Shown here piece by piece: positions 40,001 through 52,975 of a DNA stretch of 64,000 nucleotides. The first letter of the stretch is position 1. Each line of letters opens with the position of its first letter. Source of the DNA: Trichoplax sp. H2 (lineage: Eukaryota > Placozoa > Uniplacotomia > Trichoplacea); assembly GCA_003344405.1 (NCBI GenBank), contig NOWV01000125.1, positions 124,001 through 188,000 on the forward strand, read 5' to 3'. The notes under the pieces were generated by a model. The model searched no databases. It was given only the letters and a program-made list of their open reading frames with translations, and had not been told where the DNA came from. Position numbers and translations under genes: made by a program.

Positions 40001-40319
40001 CATTAAAAGGCGATTGCGGTTTTTTGGCTGCAAATCTGTACGCAAAGAGCATATTTGGCGAGGATGCCTTAGCTAATGTAAGCATTGAGAGAACAGCTGA
40101 TCAGTCTGAAACACCTGTTACTGGTCATATTCGAATCAGAGCTAAAAGTCAGGTAAAAATTTAACATACTTTTTATGTATGCGCACATAATTTTAATATC
40201 AATAAGGTCTATTGCAAAAGAGACAAACAATGTAAGAAAATTTTGCGCATGTTGCTCAATAGGGTATGGCATTAAGCTTGGGAGACAAAATCAACTTGTC
40301 GCAAAAGAAGTCATCATAA
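34091..40319 (+). CDS. COPB1: Coatomer subunit beta (beta-COP), about 27 exons
   Basis: Nearly the whole chain aligns with human COPB1. The first exon is 34091-34184 ([13 protein letters not shown]). Others include 35011-35240, 35503-35565, 35811-35917, 36018-36132, 36281-36373, 36462-36599, 36677-36796, 36915-37022, 37108-37185, 37268-37336, 37403-37548, 37620-37716 and 37793-37838, with about twelve more to the stop at 40317-40319. Landmarks are [70 protein letters not shown] and [11 protein letters not shown]; the C-terminus is [11 protein letters not shown]. Beta-COP is an adaptor-like subunit of the COPI coat, which carries retrograde Golgi-to-ER cargo. The N-terminal HEAT-like solenoid and C-terminal appendage-type domain are both present. 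All exon junctions I checked keep the frame. Nothing unusual was seen. Confidence 0.96.
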
Positions 40320-41611
40320 AGTTCTACCTATAGATGGTATTATAATAATAGGAGATTAGGTAATGCAACGTTATTCTTTTTACGACTTAACAAAGATAAA
40401 TCATCAAAGTTGGTGTTGATACAACTAGTCTAACAATGTACTAGAGTTTGACTTGCGTGGCATAAAAATCTTGTCAAGTCATCTGAAATGAACTGTCGAA
40501 TTGGCAATGGTAGTAAATAATTGTTACAAGTAAGAACTTTTAATAATGTTTATCCTAATAGTGATCTTCTAGCTTAGAGTAGCTGTAATGTTATTTGCTT
40601 AAGTTGAATTTTGCTAAATAACATTTTATGTATATGATTAGCTCGTGCTTGTTATGGTGCTTAACCAATACCTGAAGTTTACCACAAAAAAATTAATATC
40701 TCAAAATGTCCTTGAATTATTTTTTGATGGGCATTTGCATGCTACGTAATATATTCTAAAAAATCTAAAAATGCAATTTTTATTCCGTATGGGAGTTTAA
40801 AATACATTGTAATAGATGATGGCCTATTTGCTCAGTAATTGTATGGCTTGGTCATCCTGGTCTTTACTTAGCTTATTATCCACCAATGCAATAAAAAATT
40901 ATCAATACTTGCAAAACTTGCTCCAGAATTAGTAAACGATTCTATGTAACTTTCAACAAATTTACTTTTTGTCTTGATTAATGCAGGAAAATCTTATTAT
41001 GGTAGGTATGAAATCTTTAGAATTTATAAAAAGAAGGATAATTGTATTTAAGGATGAAGTTTTACTAACATATCCGATTCATATCTTCAGCATACTGAAA
41101 TATGTGAAATTTATTAGATATTTATTGCATCTTCAACGCTTGGCAGTGATTCAAGATAGCTATACTTGAGATAAAGCTTGCACTATTCACCTTTTGAATC
41201 ATACTACATATTGATAGTAGTTTTCATAAAAGAATTACTGGACACTAATTGCGATCTATACTATACCTTCATGCTACACTATCATTAACCATTAGCATTT
41301 TTACAAGCTGCAAATACTGAAGATACTTTTGTCCGATAAACGTGTATGTCAAGAATCCTTTTTTATACTACGATGAAACTTTACTAGTGATATTGGCAAA
41401 TGTATCTCATTAGTAGGTCGGTAACTTTTATAAATTAATCAGAATAATACAATTAATTTGTTTAGCCTTTGATAGTTCTTACTATATTTCGCTTCTGTCA
41501 CAATCATCAAGATACAAATGTAGTATGAATAGGGTGATAAGCTTCAATTGCTTCATGTAAGGCATTGAGAAATTATTAGAAATAATTTATATTATAAAAT
41601 GAATCAACACT
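40320..41611. other. Convergent intergenic region between COPB1 and ORP1L
   Basis: It should hold the two 3' UTRs. AT-rich, with no coding similarity; the longest open stretch (about 62 codons near 40981) has no recognisable family. Confidence 0.4.
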
Positions 41612-44600
41612 TCATTTATCTTCATAAATATGAGGGCAATCTTCGTAATCCCCGTTCCAATATTTGCCGTTAAATTCCCATACTTGCGCACCAATAAACT
41701 TATTCGTCGTTTGATAAAACCATCTATAAGAAAATATCAGTTTTAGACAAACCGTATTAATATTTCGTCCTTGATTCTAATTTTGCTGCTTAAGCGTACT
41801 TAGATGCATAAGTAGGAAGTTATTAAATTATTAAATTGTTAAAAGCTAATAACACTAAAGTTATTCTAAACAATATCGGCAACAACATGTAACTACACTA
41901 CTCGATGTAATTGCCCGATAAATCTAATTTATCGGCGAACAGCAAAGAGAAATTATTTTTTTTCATCTTATTAACTGTAATAATATGAGCTTACTTCGGC
42001 TGATATTCAGTCTTATTTTTAGCACGTTCTCGACGTGCTGCTCGCTGCTTTTCTTCCAATCTCAGTTTTTCACTAGCTGCCTTATCTATTGTAATACACG
42101 ATAGCTATAAGTTGTGTGAAATATTATTCAATCAAGTAATGATTATATAATTATGAGTTTTAAGAAGCATTTTATAGGCAAATCTGGTCTAATGAAAGAC
42201 AGTCGTTATATCTATTCCATGGAAAATTAAAGTCATTGTAAATAGATTTATCTATTTCATTAATTTTATTAACTGAGAGTGAACTAAAGTTTTGAAGATG
42301 ATAGGGTATATAATCATAACTTAGATGAATTATTGTTTGCGTATAATAACATCAGCGGAAAGTAAAGTTATGCTGATTGCACTATGACAAGCACAATCTT
42401 ATTCTACGTTAGCAAAGTAAAATCAGAGTTCATGTCAAATTAACTTTAAAGCTACGGGAATATTGGAGAATTATCATCGTTACTAAGGATTTAATACATT
42501 TATTAATCTTTATCCACAGTAGCGATATAAATTCAAGTTTTGGATGTAATTTAATGCATACGAATTTCTGCTTGCATATATTAATTATTGGCCATGCTGT
42601 AATTACCAAATAATCTGCTTTACCTGTACTACCCAATTCGAGATATCGTATGTCTGGTCTAAATCTTGAATCGGTTCTCGGTAACTGTAATCAAGATGCA
42701 ATATCGAATTATTTAATAATAGCTGATGGTTTCTATAGCATAAAGAATGAATACATAAATGAAGCATCCATAATTTCATCGTTAATGTGGCCCTCGCCCA
42801 AGCTTTGTTGAGAGCATCTAATATTATAATCTTTCTTACATATTTCTCAAGCGTTGTTGTTAGTTCATTCAGCATAAACGAAAATGCGGTCATACCATAC
42901 ATCTTGAAAATGAGATTTAGAAATGTTAATATTTTTGAGATATAATATCTTATATAGGAGTCTACAATTTACTTTTAGCATCAATTTCAAGTTAAAAATG
43001 CTTGCCTTTTCGGAGCAGGCAGGTCTGGGTTCCGCTGTCCAAAGGTGAATATTTTCTTGGTAAGTTCCAGCAGGTTTATCCGTCAAATCATTATTACTAG
43101 ATGTCTTGCTTGTATTCTGATATGGAACTGCTAAGGAATTGGCTGTGCTTTGGCTTGGATTCAATGAAGATTTACCATCATTCTCAAGATCTTCATCAGC
43201 ATCTTTAGATGTTGGCAATGATGTTTTACTAGATTTTCGTGTTTTGATTAAGGCAGGGTTGAGCAAATTAGAATGCAATTCCTCAGTCCACTTCCCCTCT
43301 AATGAATACACTTTTTCTTTGCTATGAAACATAAGCATATAAAAATTAGGTCTAAAATGATTTATGGACAAAATTTTTCTTGTCTTTGCTTACTTAGCAT
43401 CAGTGACAAAGCCTTGTAAGCGATTAAGATCTTTTCCAAACCAGCCACTTGGCTTAAAGTTTATACTACACTTATAGCCATTAGTGTGATTGATCACGTC
43501 GAGATTGCCATACTAAAAATAGATGCCCATGTAAAAAGAGTGTTAGTAGTTATTAGAAGGAAGTCCTTTAGGATAGTAGTGAAACTGTAACATCACATAG
43601 GCCTGAAAAGGAGTTCGTGCATGGGCGATATTATAACTTGAGCTAGATTGCTAATAAGTAATAATCTGATACTAGATTTTTATTCGGTTTGTGATCGAAA
43701 CCATTAGTAATCGTCGCTAATATCACTACTATGATGACCAAATACACGGAAAAATTTCATAGGAGCAAAATTTTGTTTAAAACATTAGTTGTATGTGCAC
43801 ATAAAGATATCACTTCCAGACATGGTACAGCGACGGAGTTTAATAAATAAAACGTTAAAGAAGTTATGGTGAACATGATCATATTGATGAAAAGGTTTCG
43901 TTTCAGAATTTATATAATATTTAGAATACATCATATAAATGATGAACGCTGCTGATATTGTACCTGTTCGATCCATAGTTTGCCGGTAATGACATTGTGA
44001 ATGTAAGTTGTTACTTGCGACCAAGTATAGATTTCTCCTAGTCTATATTGGATTAAATTGCACAGGAATAAAAAGACTTTATTGGCCTGTGTTTGATTTT
44101 CTCTGTATCTTTACTTAATTAAAGGACTATTGCCAAATTTAAATATAGATTAAACGGCCTGCTTGACTTACTTTGGAAATTCCAGAATTGCTACACCTTT
44201 AGGAATGACTTCTATACCCTTGCCCCAGAATTTCAATTTAGGTTGGACTGACAGGCTAAGGCTGTAGTTGTTATTCAAAGAGCGACAGTGGAAAGCCGAT
44301 ATAGGTGGATGATGGCTAACCTATGAGTGGCAAGCATCGGATTGTAAATTTAGCAATATCCTTAATGTCCTTCATTAGTACAAGCAAAACCGTCAACACT
44401 TAGAGAAGTTAATGTTTCTTTCTGTGATAATCCGTTATAGATATCCATAACCAATCGCTGATTTATAGCAGATAATAGCTATATGTATATGGTATATATC
44501 ATGATATTTAAGCTTGATAAACATCAACCAATAGAAGCTACAAGCTTTTCCTATTATAAGCACAGGCAATTGAAATGTTCCATAATAGAAAAAAAAACAT

Positions 44601-47600
44601 GTGGCGTAACTAAAATTTGAAAAGTATTCATTTTCTGATCTGTGACTATATATTGCAAATAGCTGTAAAGGCTAACATAGACGGTGATTAAACCCTTCAG
44701 TCATTTAGAAACGTTTAATACAAGTAATTACTAAGTGTTGTACTCTGTTATGCAACTTTAACTGCAAATATTCCAGTTGGATTACAAAATTCAGTTACAG
44801 TACTTGCCAGTGGACTACTACACTCATTGGAATAAAATGATGAGAATCTTCTATTGCAATGAATTATTCTTGATGACTAGAATACAAGTATGCAATACTT
44901 ATTTATAAAGTAAAGTATTGAAATCAGAGGCCAATCTACCTACATTTGCTACTATGGCATAGGTCGCCTTGTACAACTTAAGTTTGAAAAGTATACATCT
45001 CTGACCTGGGCCTACTATATATATGCAAATAGTGGTAAAGGCTAACATAAAGTACATGACGATTATACACTTTAAGTCGTTTAGAAACATTTAATACAAG
45101 TAATTACTCAGTATTGCATTAGTGCTGCACTCTTTATGCAACATTAACTGCTAACATTCCGATTAGATCAGCAGGTCTAGTTGCAGTAGTTGCTGTTAGA
45201 CTTCCGGTACGGAAGTAAAATATTGAGAAATCTGCCACTGTGATGATTTATTCTAGTTGACTATCCGTGTGAATTATTTATGAAATAAAGTACTGTAATA
45301 AGAGGCCAATCTATGAATATTAATTTCGCTTCAGTAGCGTAGATGGCCATGCCGGCACATTAAAAGGATCGCGGTAGTTATTTGGCTTTCACATTCTTGC
45401 TATTTAATGATATCTACGATAATTATCAAGTTACAGCCTGGAAAATAGCTGAAAATTTATTTATTTTAGTTTACCTGCTCAGTTACTAACTGAAATCGAT
45501 GCCTGCCAGGAAGGAGAAGATAAATGCGAGACATATCATTTGCACGTAAAACAAGTCAAGGTGAGACGAATCAATTGAAATTTGAAATCATGTACGAATA
45601 AGTTATTTCCAAATAGCTTCTCGTATTTTAAATACTGTATGATCTTAAAATTTAAATCAGGTCAATTTTAGATAATTTAATTCTCGTATAAGATTTCCTT
45701 ACGTTACTAGCTCATAAGTTTCTCCCAGTAATGGATTAAAAGGTTTACCAATCCTATTCCAGTTAGATGCTGAGCTGGACACAGCAAAAGCGGCGACATA
45801 CTGCGAAAGTGCGAATACAGCAAGTGGAAAATCATAAATTTAATTGTTGATTGCTATCGCAATGCTATTTCTCTCGCATTAAATAGGGTGTCAGCAAGCA
45901 ATTTGTTTTGTTTTATGAAGCAGTTATGAAATAATCTTTGATCCATGCACAAACAGATTAATCTAGAGATTAAGAGCGTATTTAAGAAAAGCTGCTGTAG
46001 TTATTACTTGAATACGTATGAGTGGGTCTTGGCTTTCTGCTGCAATATCCAATAGCTGATCATATTCCATATATTCAGCAAGTCGTTGTAAGAAGGATAG
46101 AGGCTCGTTGAAATAGACTATACAGTCCATGAGCAAGTTGATTATATACATGCAAAAGATATAGGACCAATTTTGGTCGTTAAGAACCTTATAGAATTAT
46201 CGATGAAATCAAAAATTGCAAATTAACCTGGCATTGTTATCCTTGATAGATCCTGTAGGAAAACGTTAGAATCCAATAAGTACCGAAAATTTGATAGTAT
46301 ACGAATATAGCTAATTTCACGATTCTTAACAGCATAATGTTAGCTAAGTTAAGGATGGCATTACTTCCTTATTACGACATAGTATTCCTCTGTTAGCATT
46401 AGCTATTTACTATAAAAGCTACTCAGCTATTGATTTTGATAGTCCAAGCTTGAAAATTAAAATTCCTCACCTTTCCTATGGAATGTTTTAAGATAGACCA
46501 AATCGTGATATCTTCCCGAGACATCATTGGAGCTGGTAAAGATGTTCTATTAATAGATAAGGTTGTTATAAAATTAATTAAATGTAGATAGCTTGAATAA
46601 AAATTTTCAAATTAATGATTGATTATTTATGGCAGTTGTACCTGGGTTTAAAATCTTTCATCATTTTTATATTTTGCCGAACTACAATATCGCCATCAGC
46701 TTCGATGATTTGTCCTATTTCTTCACTTTCAGCTTAGAATATCAAACATAGAATCAAAATCCTTACTAACTATCCACCGCCCCAACTGACTAGATCGTTT
46801 AATGATACTAATTCAACGTCTAATTGCAATATCTGCATATTCGCAAATTGCTCCTAATTTAAGATTTGTAATTAAAGATTCCTACCTTCGTCTGATTCAT
46901 TCCCACTATGACTGTTTACATCGTAGAAACTATCGTCGTTTTCCTCTTCACCATTATCTCGGCGAGAATTTTCTAAAATTTCCTGCCGCTAAGTGCCGTT
47001 TTAATTAGATCGCAATTCAGAAAGAGCAATGAAGATGATTGTAACAGCAATAAATCAAGGTATTAAGTATTTCAAGCCGGTATAATAAACAGGATCGCTT
47101 TAAACATCGATTAAGCTCTACGAGAAAAATATGCTGGCTGAAATATGAACATTTAAATTCAATTTACCTCTGCAGCTTGTCTAGCTAGTTGTTCTTGGTC
47201 ATCAGCGAGTTGCTCCAGTGTTGATTGCATCATTAAATCTTTCTTCATTTCCTTGCTCATTTGCTTCTGTAATTCCTATTTCGATCAAAAGGGGATTTAG
47301 ATCAGTAAAATAATTGATCAGAGTAGTCCGATATAATCTCAATCATTGCTGCCATATTTTACATTCGATTGCTGCTCAAGTATCTTCATGCAATGATCTA
47401 ATGTAGACCATAATTCTTTCGAGACGATTTCTACTTTGCTTGATTGATTTACTATGTCTTCTATATATGGAGCCGGATGAACTTGTGATTTCTTTTCGTA
47501 AAATGATATTCTAGTCTCAAGGATTTTAACATGGGCTTGTGCGGTCTGCATAATTATAAAGAATAAGGAAAAGAGTTTCATAAGGAATTCGTGGCCACGC

Positions 47601-50600
47601 TAAATATAAATTAGTACTAGTGCTAGAACAATTACAACCGAGTAAAAAGATCATTCAGACAAATTTGAGGGAATTGCTATTTAGATTTATATGAGAAAGC
47701 CAATATAAATTGATACTCAATTACTTAATTAACGTACTAACGATGGAAATATGTAAAAATTTAATCTTATGCAACAGGACATAAAGAAGTAAGTACGGTA
47801 ATAGGTATATTCTTGGAAGTAAGCAAAGCTCATAAATGAAAGTATAGAGTCAATCATAGTACATTAATTAATGGAGGGATAAGAATCCTAAATTCATACT
47901 TGTAATGCATCTTGTATCGTTTGTAATGGCTCCATAGCTAAGGAATTTTCAGCACTGGTATGAAATCGATATTTTTGATCTATTTTATATTCGCGATGAT
48001 GACTTAAAGCGTTTAGCCATTTCTATTAACGGTAATACAGTCATCATGATCATTTAAAATTCTTCAAAGAATAAACGTTATAAAATACTTCCATATGCAC
48101 GAATTAACAGTTCCAGTTTTGCTAGTATTTTAAGTTGTTAAAAGCTACATTTATAATGTCTAACCCGTCGGCATTCTCGTCCATTGGCTCCAGGAGTAAC
48201 ACTCCATACTTGTGATGTATCATCAGAGAAGTCAATCCGAAAAGAAAACTCATCATCTTTCCTGACCTAGAACATTATTTCATTCAATTAAATTGTTCGA
48301 TTACTAATTTCTCACTTTATCATTTAAATTGGCTATATTTTATAGTTCTACCGTGAAGACAGATTGGCTTAGCCATCGATAACCCTGACGTTTAACTCCA
48401 GAAACAGCATCCGCTCTAGTTTTAAAGATCATTTAGTGCAAAGGTAAAAATAGCGTTATAAGATGCAGAATTTGAAATTTTTTAAATTACAGAAATATCT
48501 GTTCCACGCTAGTAGAGCTATTTCAAAGTATGAATTACTAATATACCTCTTATTATAGTAAAACAGCGTTCCATGATCTAAAACTACCCAGTATAGCTTC
48601 CAGCCAAAGAATCTTGATCTCTAATTTTAAGAGTATCGGTGATTAAAGTTAGAATTGCATTAGTAGCAAAATTAGGTCTTAAAAAGATAGGAATAAATAG
48701 AATGAAAAGGATAATTAACATTTTTACTATAGAGTTATCAATTATTGAATTATTGCATCGTCAAGGGCTGCAATTAACGTTAGATTCATATAACTTAAAT
48801 TAAAACAGCGTTGCAGTTTTTACTTTTAGTAGTTCTCCTTCAAATTTTGTAGCTTGGCGCTTTGAAATCTATTTACAATAATAGGCAGTTTTAGCTCATG
48901 ATAGTTTGATTTCATTTTCTATATTATGATTACATCGACAGTAAAGTTAAAAATAAAATATATCGCTAACCTTTGCAGTTTTTGATTTTATTAATTGCGA
49001 TATTTCAATATTTTCGGTTAAGTCATGGCTATATTGGCCTGCAATTTATTCGATAAAGAGGAAAACTACTAAATATGGTTCATTATGATAATAGAGTGTT
49101 TATTTAGTGGCCAAATTATTTATAATGTTAATGCTAAAATTAATTTCTTAACGGCATCATGCAAATGATTTTACTCTTTCAAAGCTATTTAATCTAATCA
49201 TGGATAGGAGCAGGAATAAATTGCACGTTTCAATTGCAAGTTAATCCTTTTCATTAATAAAATAGTAATGGCAAATGATGTAAAGGTCTGCCTTACCATA
49301 GTTATTTCTGATATTGGCATCAATTCCTTTATCCAGTAATAGCTTAGCAATTTCCTGATAATTTCTAAAAGTAAGATCAGAGATGATATAAATAATCAAG
49401 AGGAAAATTAGTAAATCAATTTTGTAGTTTACATTTATAAATTTATTGTACACTGGAAATAAAAAGTAATTTTACCTTTGAACAGCATAGTGTAGAGCAG
49501 TATTACCATGTAAATCTGTACAATGGATATTTGGAGAGTTGATGTCATTAAACTAATTAAAAGGAAGAAAATGTCAAATACGAGGGCTGCCTATTGGATA
49601 TGGCAATCATAGCATCAATAAACTCTCGATTTCAGATTAGTGGACAATCTATATCAGGTCAAATATGTAGCAGCTGTCATGGTTGCAATTGAATAATGTT
49701 AAATTTAGGCTCAAAGGATTTTAATCTAGAGTAAGGATAAGCATACGCATACTACACTAAATCCAATGGAATATTTATGAATTTTCGTCTCCCAAAACGT
49801 TAGAATTTAAAGTAAGCATGGAAATAAGCGAGCACATTAGATTTCATTTTATATTCACAATTTAATAGATTATAATTATGTCAATTATAGCTGCATTTGA
49901 TTTTTCCCAGACTATTTTATCAATTGCAATATATTCTGTATAAGCATTTTAGATCCTCAAAATCTGAAGCAAAAATGAAGCTTAAAATGTTATAATCTAA
50001 TAAGCTTGAATCAGTACGACGTTATTTTCATTAGATTACAGATTTAATAGTACGATAAGTATTAGTCATATGTTACCATCAATTGCATAGTTATAAGATC
50101 CCCTATTCTAGCGGAATTTAAAAACTTTTCTTCATTCTTTCTATTTTGAATTCGTTCGGCAGCTATATCAATCACAATTTTTACAAATTAAATTCTTATA
50201 GGCATACCTCATGTCTTCCATTAGATAGCCAAGCAAATAATATAGTACTAACTGATCTTACAGCATTTGTATGCTTACGGCTAGAATATCAGCTTACCTC
50301 CTAATATTTTTTCCACTTCCCTGGTTTTGGCAATACACCGAGAAGTATCGCCAACATTATTAATCGTAAATACATTAACATTTTCTGTTAATAACAGTAA
50401 GACAGTGTCCTGTAGAAGCCGATTAATAATTGGATCCCATTAGACTGAATAAGTACAAATGTATTTTATTTAAAGTGAAAATTTCCTTATCTTAAGACAA
50501 AGCATTAATCAAATATTAACAAATAAAATCCGACGTTAAATTTCCATCTTGAATTAATTACTTACACTACGCCCTATGTAACAAGCTTTATGTAATGGTG

Positions 50601-52975
50601 TATCGCCGACATCATTAGTTGCATTAACGTCAGCTCCATGCTGAATTTTAAAATATTACATCATCAATAGACTATGTTAGATTAGATGTAGACATCTTAA
50701 CAGACCTTTTACCATTTATTGCATGTCTTAAATTTTAGCTTAAAAATAATTTTGTTAAAAGATATGATCGACTGAGAGATATCTATATCTCAGATTTGCT
50801 ACCTGTAATAACAACTTAATTATACTGTTGTGACCATAATAAGCAGCTAAATGAAGTGGTGTCCACCCAAGATTGTAATTATTCCTTCCTACGATCGGTC
50901 AGCAAAAAAATTGATTTGATATCTTACTATTAAGTATCTTAATATCGTTAAAATTATTTTTACTAGAAATCTCTGATATTAGGTTAAGGTTAGATCAATT
51001 CTCTTCCTATGTACCTTTGCAGTTAACATCCACAGCTTTGCCGCCTTGACTTGCATTTAATATATTCTGAAATAGAAATAAAGTCTTTCAGTAAATACCG
51101 TGGTAATTAATAACCAATTGGAACAGAAAATATGAGGCGCTTTCATCCGAGATAATAAATTACAATTTAGAGAAGTAGATATTTACTACAATATAAGGGA
51201 TTTAGACATCCATTATAAATCCTATATTTAATTCAACTTTAGCAAAACATGGGATAAAGATCTCCACTTTTTGTATCTACTGTTTGCAATGCTATCATCG
51301 ATAAGAGAACTATGAAATAAGTTGGATATCACAATTATGCCGTCTAAAATTCATTTTATTTGTCTTGCCGGAGATAAAAATTGACGACCCTTAAATTAAT
51401 GGCTTAGCTTCATATTAGCACGGAGAATATTTACTCGAGATCAATTATGCTTTTGAATGAAATAGCCAACAATAAGAAGCACCTCTTTAGTGCAATTATA
51501 ATCGTTATGAAAAGGATATAAATTTACGCAATAGCTGTGAAAAGACTGTAGTTTAATACAATATGAATATCTTTAATATGCTAATTGAAAATTTATTGAG
51601 AGAAAATTGGTATTAATCTAACTATTAAGAGAGGATGAAATATGAAAAGAGGAAGAAGAACTCTATGAGATAAAGCTAGCTACCGTAAAGATTTCTGACC
51701 TGTTCAATCCGTGATTGCAAACATCATTACTTTGAAGCTAACATATCATGTATCATTAAAAATCCACTAGAGGTAACTTAAGTTCTGTAGCAGCTAATTT
51801 TGCTTATGAGATATGGCTAGTTACTGAGAGATTTCCTGACCGATTTAATCTATAAGTTACAGGTTTCATTGGTTTAAAGTCTATCATTTATCATTACAAT
51901 ATACTTGAGGTAACTTAAGATCCGTAGCAGTTAATCTTGCAACTAGTTTCATCAAAACCGGAAAGATACCCAACGGTAGAATTTAACCGCTAAGAATAGA
52001 CTTTCGATAAACAGGTTTACAAAGTTTTATGTATGAATTAGGAAGGAGTAAATAGTATTCAAATTCGATATGAGGTGGAATAGATAATTCGAGTAGTACG
52101 ATAGTTTGGCAAGTTATAGAATTGAATTGTACTATTTCTAGTCGTTAAAACTGCCGTACTACCTAGCCGACAGCTTTAATCTCAAGACACTAAGAAGCTA
52201 TAATTAATAATAACGAAATCGAATAATAAAATGACTTGTTCTGTTCTAGAAAGAAGGTATAAATTGTTATGAAATGAAAATTAATCAAGCATTTTAAAGG
52301 TTTATCCAAATTTATGCTGGGAAAGAAGTTCTAATGTATGCTAGGGAGATCATTATTAGGATACTGATATCCTCTGTGAGCTTATTTTTTTACAAAATTA
52401 ATATAATCTCTTCGTCATAAACGACGAAAATCTCCAGGTTCAAACAGCAGGAAATTATGTTAAACCGATTATAACATGGAGGAACTTTTGTAAAGAAACA
52501 TATGCTACATTGCTGATGGAATAATCAGTAGGCTATCAGCATTGATTTATGATTTGAAAATGGAAAATCAGGATACAATTTTAAACTATAATCCTTCCTT
52601 TATATCGATTTCGAGACCTCCTATTAGATGTAGAATGCTATCTAAATGTAATTTTTAGCCTATCATAGTCAATTATTTTTACGGAATATGGGCCTTCTTC
52701 GTAAATTGCAAGAAATTATATCTGGAAATTGCTGCAATGCTACATATCACCGTCTGATGAAAGCTAAGAGATGGGACGATAAATTTAATTTTATTCCTTT
52801 ATACTTGTGTTTGTAATCGCTTCATTACCGTGCATTTCTTGGTATCTCCATTTCTAGCAGCTAAATGTAATGATTCTTCAACTTCAATGACTTTACTGGC
52901 CAATTCAGTTCCATGGTGAAGATTAGGAGTTGATCTCGTAATATCTAACGTATCTTTAGTATGCAGTCTTGACAT
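41612..52975 (-). CDS. OSBPL1A: Oxysterol-binding protein-related protein 1, long form (ankyrin-PH-FFAT-ORD), many exons
   Basis: The first exon is 52829-52975 (start codon at 52975), then 51015-51066 and 50803-50888; the last exon is 41612-41723. In order it encodes ankyrin repeats ([44 protein letters not shown]), a PH domain ([27 protein letters not shown], about 48.1-48.9 kb), a coiled coil near 47.4 kb, and an acidic FFAT-like motif ([12 protein letters not shown], about 46.92 kb). The OSBP-related lipid-binding domain follows: [39 protein letters not shown] then a separate HHPPISAFH exon, [15 protein letters not shown], and the C-terminal [12 protein letters not shown]...WEFNGKYW. This order is that of vertebrate ORP1L, a cholesterol sensor on late endosomes that binds ER VAP proteins. 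Cholesterol/PI lipid handling here is inferred from family. Several mid-gene exon borders remain approximate. Confidence 0.92.
44596..45345. repeat. Diverged tandem duplication, about 375-bp period, in an ORP1L intron
   Basis: Blocks such as TTTGAAAAGTAT, GTAAAGGCTAACAT, TTTAATACAAGTAATTACT and AGAGGCCAATCTA appear twice, about 371-376 bases apart. The copies carry many substitutions and small indels, so the event is older than the other duplications here. It lies in the intron between the VTEQ exon and the HHPP exon. No coding potential was seen. Confidence 0.75.
51665..51940. repeat. Imperfect tandem duplication, about 141-bp period, in ORP1L intron 1
   Basis: ATGAGATAAAGCTAGCTAC at 51665 matches ATGAGATATGGCTAGTTAC at 51806. 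The blocks TTTCTGACC/TTTCCTGACC, GAGGTAACTTAAG and GTAGCAGCTAAT/GTAGCAGTTAAT follow in the same order. Two copies are visible. Confidence 0.75.
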
